64,000 nucleotides of DNA from Sphingomonas sanxanigenens DSM 19645 = NX02 (GTDB lineage Bacteria > Pseudomonadota > Alphaproteobacteria > Sphingomonadales > Sphingomonadaceae), in contig NZ_CP006644.1 of the NCBI RefSeq assembly GCF_000512205.2, forward strand, positions 1,978,520 to 2,042,519, read 5' to 3'. Below the pieces are notes generated by a model, which was given only the letters and a program-made list of their open reading frames with translations, searched no databases and was not told the DNA's origin. Made by a program: the position numbers and the translations under genes. Shown here in pieces: positions 61,261 to 64,000 of the stretch (its first letter is position 1; every line of letters starts with the position of its first letter).

Positions 61261-62133
61261 ATGATCACCACCAGAAGCCAGCGCTGGCGCGACCGGCGCT
61301 GCCGCTGGGTGCCTGGCGCCAGCGAAATCGATCCCCGCCGCTTTTCCGTCGACGTGATCGATACCGTCAAGCAGGCCGCCCCCTTCGTGCGCCAGCATCA
61401 CTATGCGGCCTCAATACCGGTCACGCGTCTTTCGGTCGGCCTCTTCCGCAACGGCGCGGGTGGCCGGTCCGAACTGGCCGGGGTCTGCGTCTTCGCGCAC
61501 CCCGTCAACAATGCGAGCGTGCCCAAATCGGCCGGGCTTGCCGACCCGCGCAGTGCCTGCGACCTGGGGCGTCTGGTGCTGCTCGACGACACCGGCGGAA
61601 ATGCCGAGACCTGGATGCTCTCACGCGCCTTTAGGCTGTTGCGCCGCGAGAAGCCCGAGATCGTCTCGGTCATCTCATATGCCGATCCGATCCGCCGGAC
61701 CGATGAGCGGGGCCAGGTCTTCATGCCGGGCCATGTCGGCACGCTCTATGCGGTGATGGGCAGCCGCTATACTGGCCGCTCCTCGCCGCGCACCGATCTC
61801 ATCATGCCGGGCGGCCAGCCGATCTCGAGCCGCGCGATCTCGAAAATCCGCAATGACGAATGCGGCCAGCGTTATGCCGCCGATCAGCTTGTCACCGCAG
61901 GCGCGCGTGCCCGTCGCATCGGTGAGGACGGCGCAAGCTGGCTCGCGGATCTCGAACGCATCGGCTTCCTGAGGCGTCAACGCCATCCCGGCAACCACGT
62001 CTATCTGTTCCCACTGACGAGGGCCGCCCGCATCGCCGCGCGCGGCGTGCCAAGCCTTCCCTATCCCATGCTCGATCGCTCCGCGCCCGCCGTCGACGTG
62101 ACGGCGCTGCCGCTGCTCGCCCGGGCCGCCTGA
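61261..62133 (+). CDS. Mom-like GNAT-fold protein (putative DNA modification)
   Basis: 290 residues. The order of motifs resembles phage Mu Mom and relatives: VKQAAPFVRQHHYAAS, GVCVFAHPVNNAS, CDLGRLVLLDDTGGNAETWMLSRAFRLLR, IVSVISYADP and GHVGTLYAVMGSRYTGRSSPRT. Mom proteins modify adenine in DNA and protect mobile DNA from restriction. A C-terminal extension (about 195-290) looks like a winged helix (DGASWLADLERIGFLRRQRHPGNHVYLF). The family call rests on motif pattern only. Confidence 0.6.
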   Translation: MITTRSQRWRDRRCRWVPGASEIDPRRFSVDVIDTVKQAAPFVRQHHYAASIPVTRLSVGLFRNGAGGRSELAGVCVFAHPVNNASVPKSAGLADPRSACDLGRLVLLDDTGGNAETWMLSRAFRLLRREKPEIVSVISYADPIRRTDERGQVFMPGHVGTLYAVMGSRYTGRSSPRTDLIMPGGQPISSRAISKIRNDECGQRYAADQLVTAGARARRIGEDGASWLADLERIGFLRRQRHPGNHVYLFPLTRAARIAARGVPSLPYPMLDRSAPAVDVTALPLLARAA

Positions 62134-62211
62134 CATGGATGCGCCCGTGCGGAGGGAAAGGGGGCGGGGAGATGGTGCCGGTTCGGAGCCGGCGCAACGG
62201 AGTTATTCGTC

Positions 62212-62706
62212 ATGTCCGACCATGATGCCCGCGCCCTCCTTGTCGAGGCGCTCGATTTCTTCAACGATCATCCGCGCTTCAGCCTGAGGCGCGACCGGCG
62301 CCGCGACAGCTATGCGCTCGCATCGCGGATCGATGCCTTCCTCGCTCGGGACAAGCCGGTCCTGCCTGTCGTTGCCGCTGCCCGCGACCGCTGGGAAACG
62401 GCCAACGTCCTGCGCATCGACCCGAACGAGCAGGCGGTCGAGCGCGATGACGATGGCTATTGGGTGCGGGCCTGGGTGCGTATGAGCCCGGCCAGCATCG
62501 GCGACAACGGTGCCGGACTGGCGGAGCGCTACGCCCGCGCGCTTGCCGCGCTGCCCGAGATCACGCGCGAGGTACTCCTCGCCCATCAGCGGGGCGAACA
62601 GGATTTCAGAACGATCGCCGCCCGCTTCGGCATCACCACCCGCGAGGTCGAGCAGCATATCGCCGACGCGCTTCTCGCCATCGGCCAGGCGCTCGATCGG
62701 GCCTGA
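62212..62706 (+). CDS. Sigma-region-4-like HTH protein
   Basis: 164 residues. The C-terminal part (AERYARALAALPEITREVLLAHQRGEQDFRTIAARFGITTREVEQHIADALLAIGQAL) matches sigma-70 region 4 / ECF-type HTH, but there is no region 2, so it is unlikely to be a working sigma factor. The N-terminal half is charged. It may be a plasmid regulator derived from a sigma factor. Confidence 0.7.
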   Translation: MSDHDARALLVEALDFFNDHPRFSLRRDRRRDSYALASRIDAFLARDKPVLPVVAAARDRWETANVLRIDPNEQAVERDDDGYWVRAWVRMSPASIGDNGAGLAERYARALAALPEITREVLLAHQRGEQDFRTIAARFGITTREVEQHIADALLAIGQALDRA

Positions 62707-62755
62707 TCCGGCCCCGGCCTCCTCCCGCACGCTCATTACGAACATGGAGACGATG

Positions 62756-63442
62756 ATGTCCCAGATGACCCGTCACGACTTCGCGCGCCTGCTTGCGCGT
62801 GCCCGCGCCGCAATTGTCGCAACAGATACAGCCGACCGCGACCTCTGCGACGAGCTGGTCCAGGCCGAACGCCTCGTTGAAAACCATGCCGTGCCCTGGG
62901 CGGCCGAAATCCACGCCGCCTTCATCGATCATCGGGAAGGCGGTAGCCTCTATGGCGCTTTCACGCGCGAGGCGCTGATCGCCGAGGTCGCCGAATTCTG
63001 CCGCGCATGGTGGCCGGAAATCCGCGACAAGCGCGATCCGCAGGCGCTTTCCGACGAGCAGGCGGTCGAGATCTATTTCGAGGGCCACGACAATGAATAT
63101 CTCTGGTCCGAGCGCATCTCCATCGACGGGCCGGCGATCGGTTCTCCAAGCGAACTTCGCGTCGGCCGCCATCTGGTGATCAGCACCAGCCATATCCGGC
63201 CCGCGACCGGCGACCTGCTCGACCAATGGGCGCCGATGATCCCGGAGACCCGTCCCCTCGGTGTTGCGGAAGCCAGCTATGGCTGGTTCGTCCTCACCGA
63301 TCCGCTTTATGGCACCGAACGCGAGATGATCCCCGGCGAGCTTTGGGCCGCCATCACCTTCGCGCGGACGCAGGGTTGTCGCTGGCTCCTCCTTGATCGC
63401 GACGCCGACATTGTCGCCGATCTCGAGACGTTCGACTGGTGA
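62756..63442 (+). CDS. Unknown protein of the accessory block
   Basis: 228 residues from ATG 62756 (GGAGA 5 bp upstream; in-frame ATGs at 62744 and 62753 are alternatives). Acidic, no membrane segment. Segments such as FEGHDNEYLWSERISIDGPAIGSPSELRVGRHLVIST and YGWFVLTDPLYGTEREMIPGELW give no recognised family. Confidence 0.65.
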   Translation: MSQMTRHDFARLLARARAAIVATDTADRDLCDELVQAERLVENHAVPWAAEIHAAFIDHREGGSLYGAFTREALIAEVAEFCRAWWPEIRDKRDPQALSDEQAVEIYFEGHDNEYLWSERISIDGPAIGSPSELRVGRHLVISTSHIRPATGDLLDQWAPMIPETRPLGVAEASYGWFVLTDPLYGTEREMIPGELWAAITFARTQGCRWLLLDRDADIVADLETFDW

Positions 63443-63452
63443 GGGGATAGTC

Positions 63453-63965
63453 ATGACCCGCCGCTCCAATCGCGCCGAGGTTCGCAACCCGATCCTCGCG
63501 CTTCCCGCCGCGCGCCTGCTCCAGGCCATGCCCGCCGACACGAGAACGCTTCTCGCGGTGCTGCTGGCCGACTTCGCTGCGGACGCGCGCCGTCGTTCGC
63601 GCAGCAGTTGGGACAGCCGCAAGGCTTTCGTCGCCGCCTATTGGGCAACCGTCGCGGTCTATGCCGGTCATATCGCCCGTATCCTGTACCGCGGTGGCCG
63701 CCGGTCTGCGACCCGCAAGCCGTTCTTGGTCACCCAGAAAGGCTATCCCGACCTCGTGGCGGCGGATTGGGTCGAGGCGTCGCGTCTCTATTGCGAGCGG
63801 CGTGATCAGCTTGGGCTGGGCGCTAGCCTCTATCCCGAGGCGCTGATCCTGGTTGGCGGAACCCCGGTGGGTCGGATCAGCTACAATGGGCGGATCTGGA
63901 TGCCCGGCCCATGGGAAGCCTGCGACGAGCCGCTGTTCGACAATCGCCGTGCGGATGTGGGCTGA
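63453..63965 (+). CDS. Unknown protein at the right edge
   Basis: 170 residues, starting 10 bp after the preceding gene. Helical N-terminal half (LPAARLLQAMPADTRTLLAVLLADFAADARRRS) and a C-terminal WMPGPWEACDEPLFDNRR. It is complete within the window. Not recognised; part of the same rightward block. Confidence 0.62.
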   Translation: MTRRSNRAEVRNPILALPAARLLQAMPADTRTLLAVLLADFAADARRRSRSSWDSRKAFVAAYWATVAVYAGHIARILYRGGRRSATRKPFLVTQKGYPDLVAADWVEASRLYCERRDQLGLGASLYPEALILVGGTPVGRISYNGRIWMPGPWEACDEPLFDNRRADVG

Positions 63966-64000
63966 AAGCAGCCGCCCACCTCGATCCATCATCTTTCAGG

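Noticed and set aside
1-64000. CRISPR array, rRNA or tRNA genes
   Set aside because: No regularly spaced repeats and no rRNA or cloverleaf-type sequence was noticed by eye; a tRNA scan was not possible, so a missed tRNA cannot be ruled out.

Overview
The window reads as high-GC alphaproteobacterial DNA, most likely from a sphingomonad (Sphingobium, Novosphingobium or Sphingopyxis type). The main reasons are the ackA-fabI pairing, the F-type tra gene set arranged as on sphingomonad conjugative plasmids, a DUF932 accessory block, and a lasso peptide precursor of the proteobacterial C-terminal DD type. No rRNA, tRNA, CRISPR array, replication gene, relaxase or coupling protein was recognised. 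This is a mosaic of metabolic, mobile and conjugative modules, probably a large plasmid or an integrated conjugative element.

Left part (1-24.2 kb): the end of acetate kinase and a FabI enoyl reductase; a TetR gene; an IS5-family element (1877-2831, TTA duplication) that splits a small unknown gene; a TetR gene, an aldehyde dehydrogenase remnant and an HSL-type esterase; an IS3-family element (5812-7040, ATTA duplication); a TetR-controlled TolC/HlyD/double ABC-2 permease export operon without an ATPase gene; a DUF2147 protein; a quinone reductase pseudogene; and a DyP peroxidase/unknown/catalase-like operon. Divergent from that operon is a fatty-acid operon (TetR, thioesterase, 3-hydroxyacyl-CoA dehydrogenase, oleate hydratase), followed by a copper ATPase cut off after its TGD motif, an ECF sigma factor and an AraC regulator.

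Middle (24.2-29.3 kb): a dense toxin-antitoxin and defence-like island. It holds VapBC, a fused nucleotidyltransferase-HEPN protein, an ImmA/IrrE-like protein whose zinc motif is degenerate, and a second Phd/VapC pair.

Conjugation block (29.3-52.1 kb): one leftward operon carries the F-type type IV secretion genes in the order dsbC, traA, L, E, K, B, V, C, two small membrane proteins, W, U, N, a second TraN-like gene, trbC, an S26 peptidase, traF, a second thioredoxin-like gene, H and G. A TacA/TacT-type toxin-antitoxin pair sits inside it on the opposite strand.

Right part (52.1-64 kb): a helix-turn-helix gene and a GntR gene precede a lasso peptide cluster (precursor, fused B protein, cyclase). 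An IS21-family element (56011-58580) truncates the cyclase, and no transporter, isopeptidase or receptor gene remains. After the IS comes a plasmid-type accessory block with a broken gene, a DUF932 protein, a zinc-ribbon protein, a Mom-like GNAT protein (possible DNA modification), a sigma-region-4-like protein and several unknown proteins, with shared leader motifs and hairpins between them.
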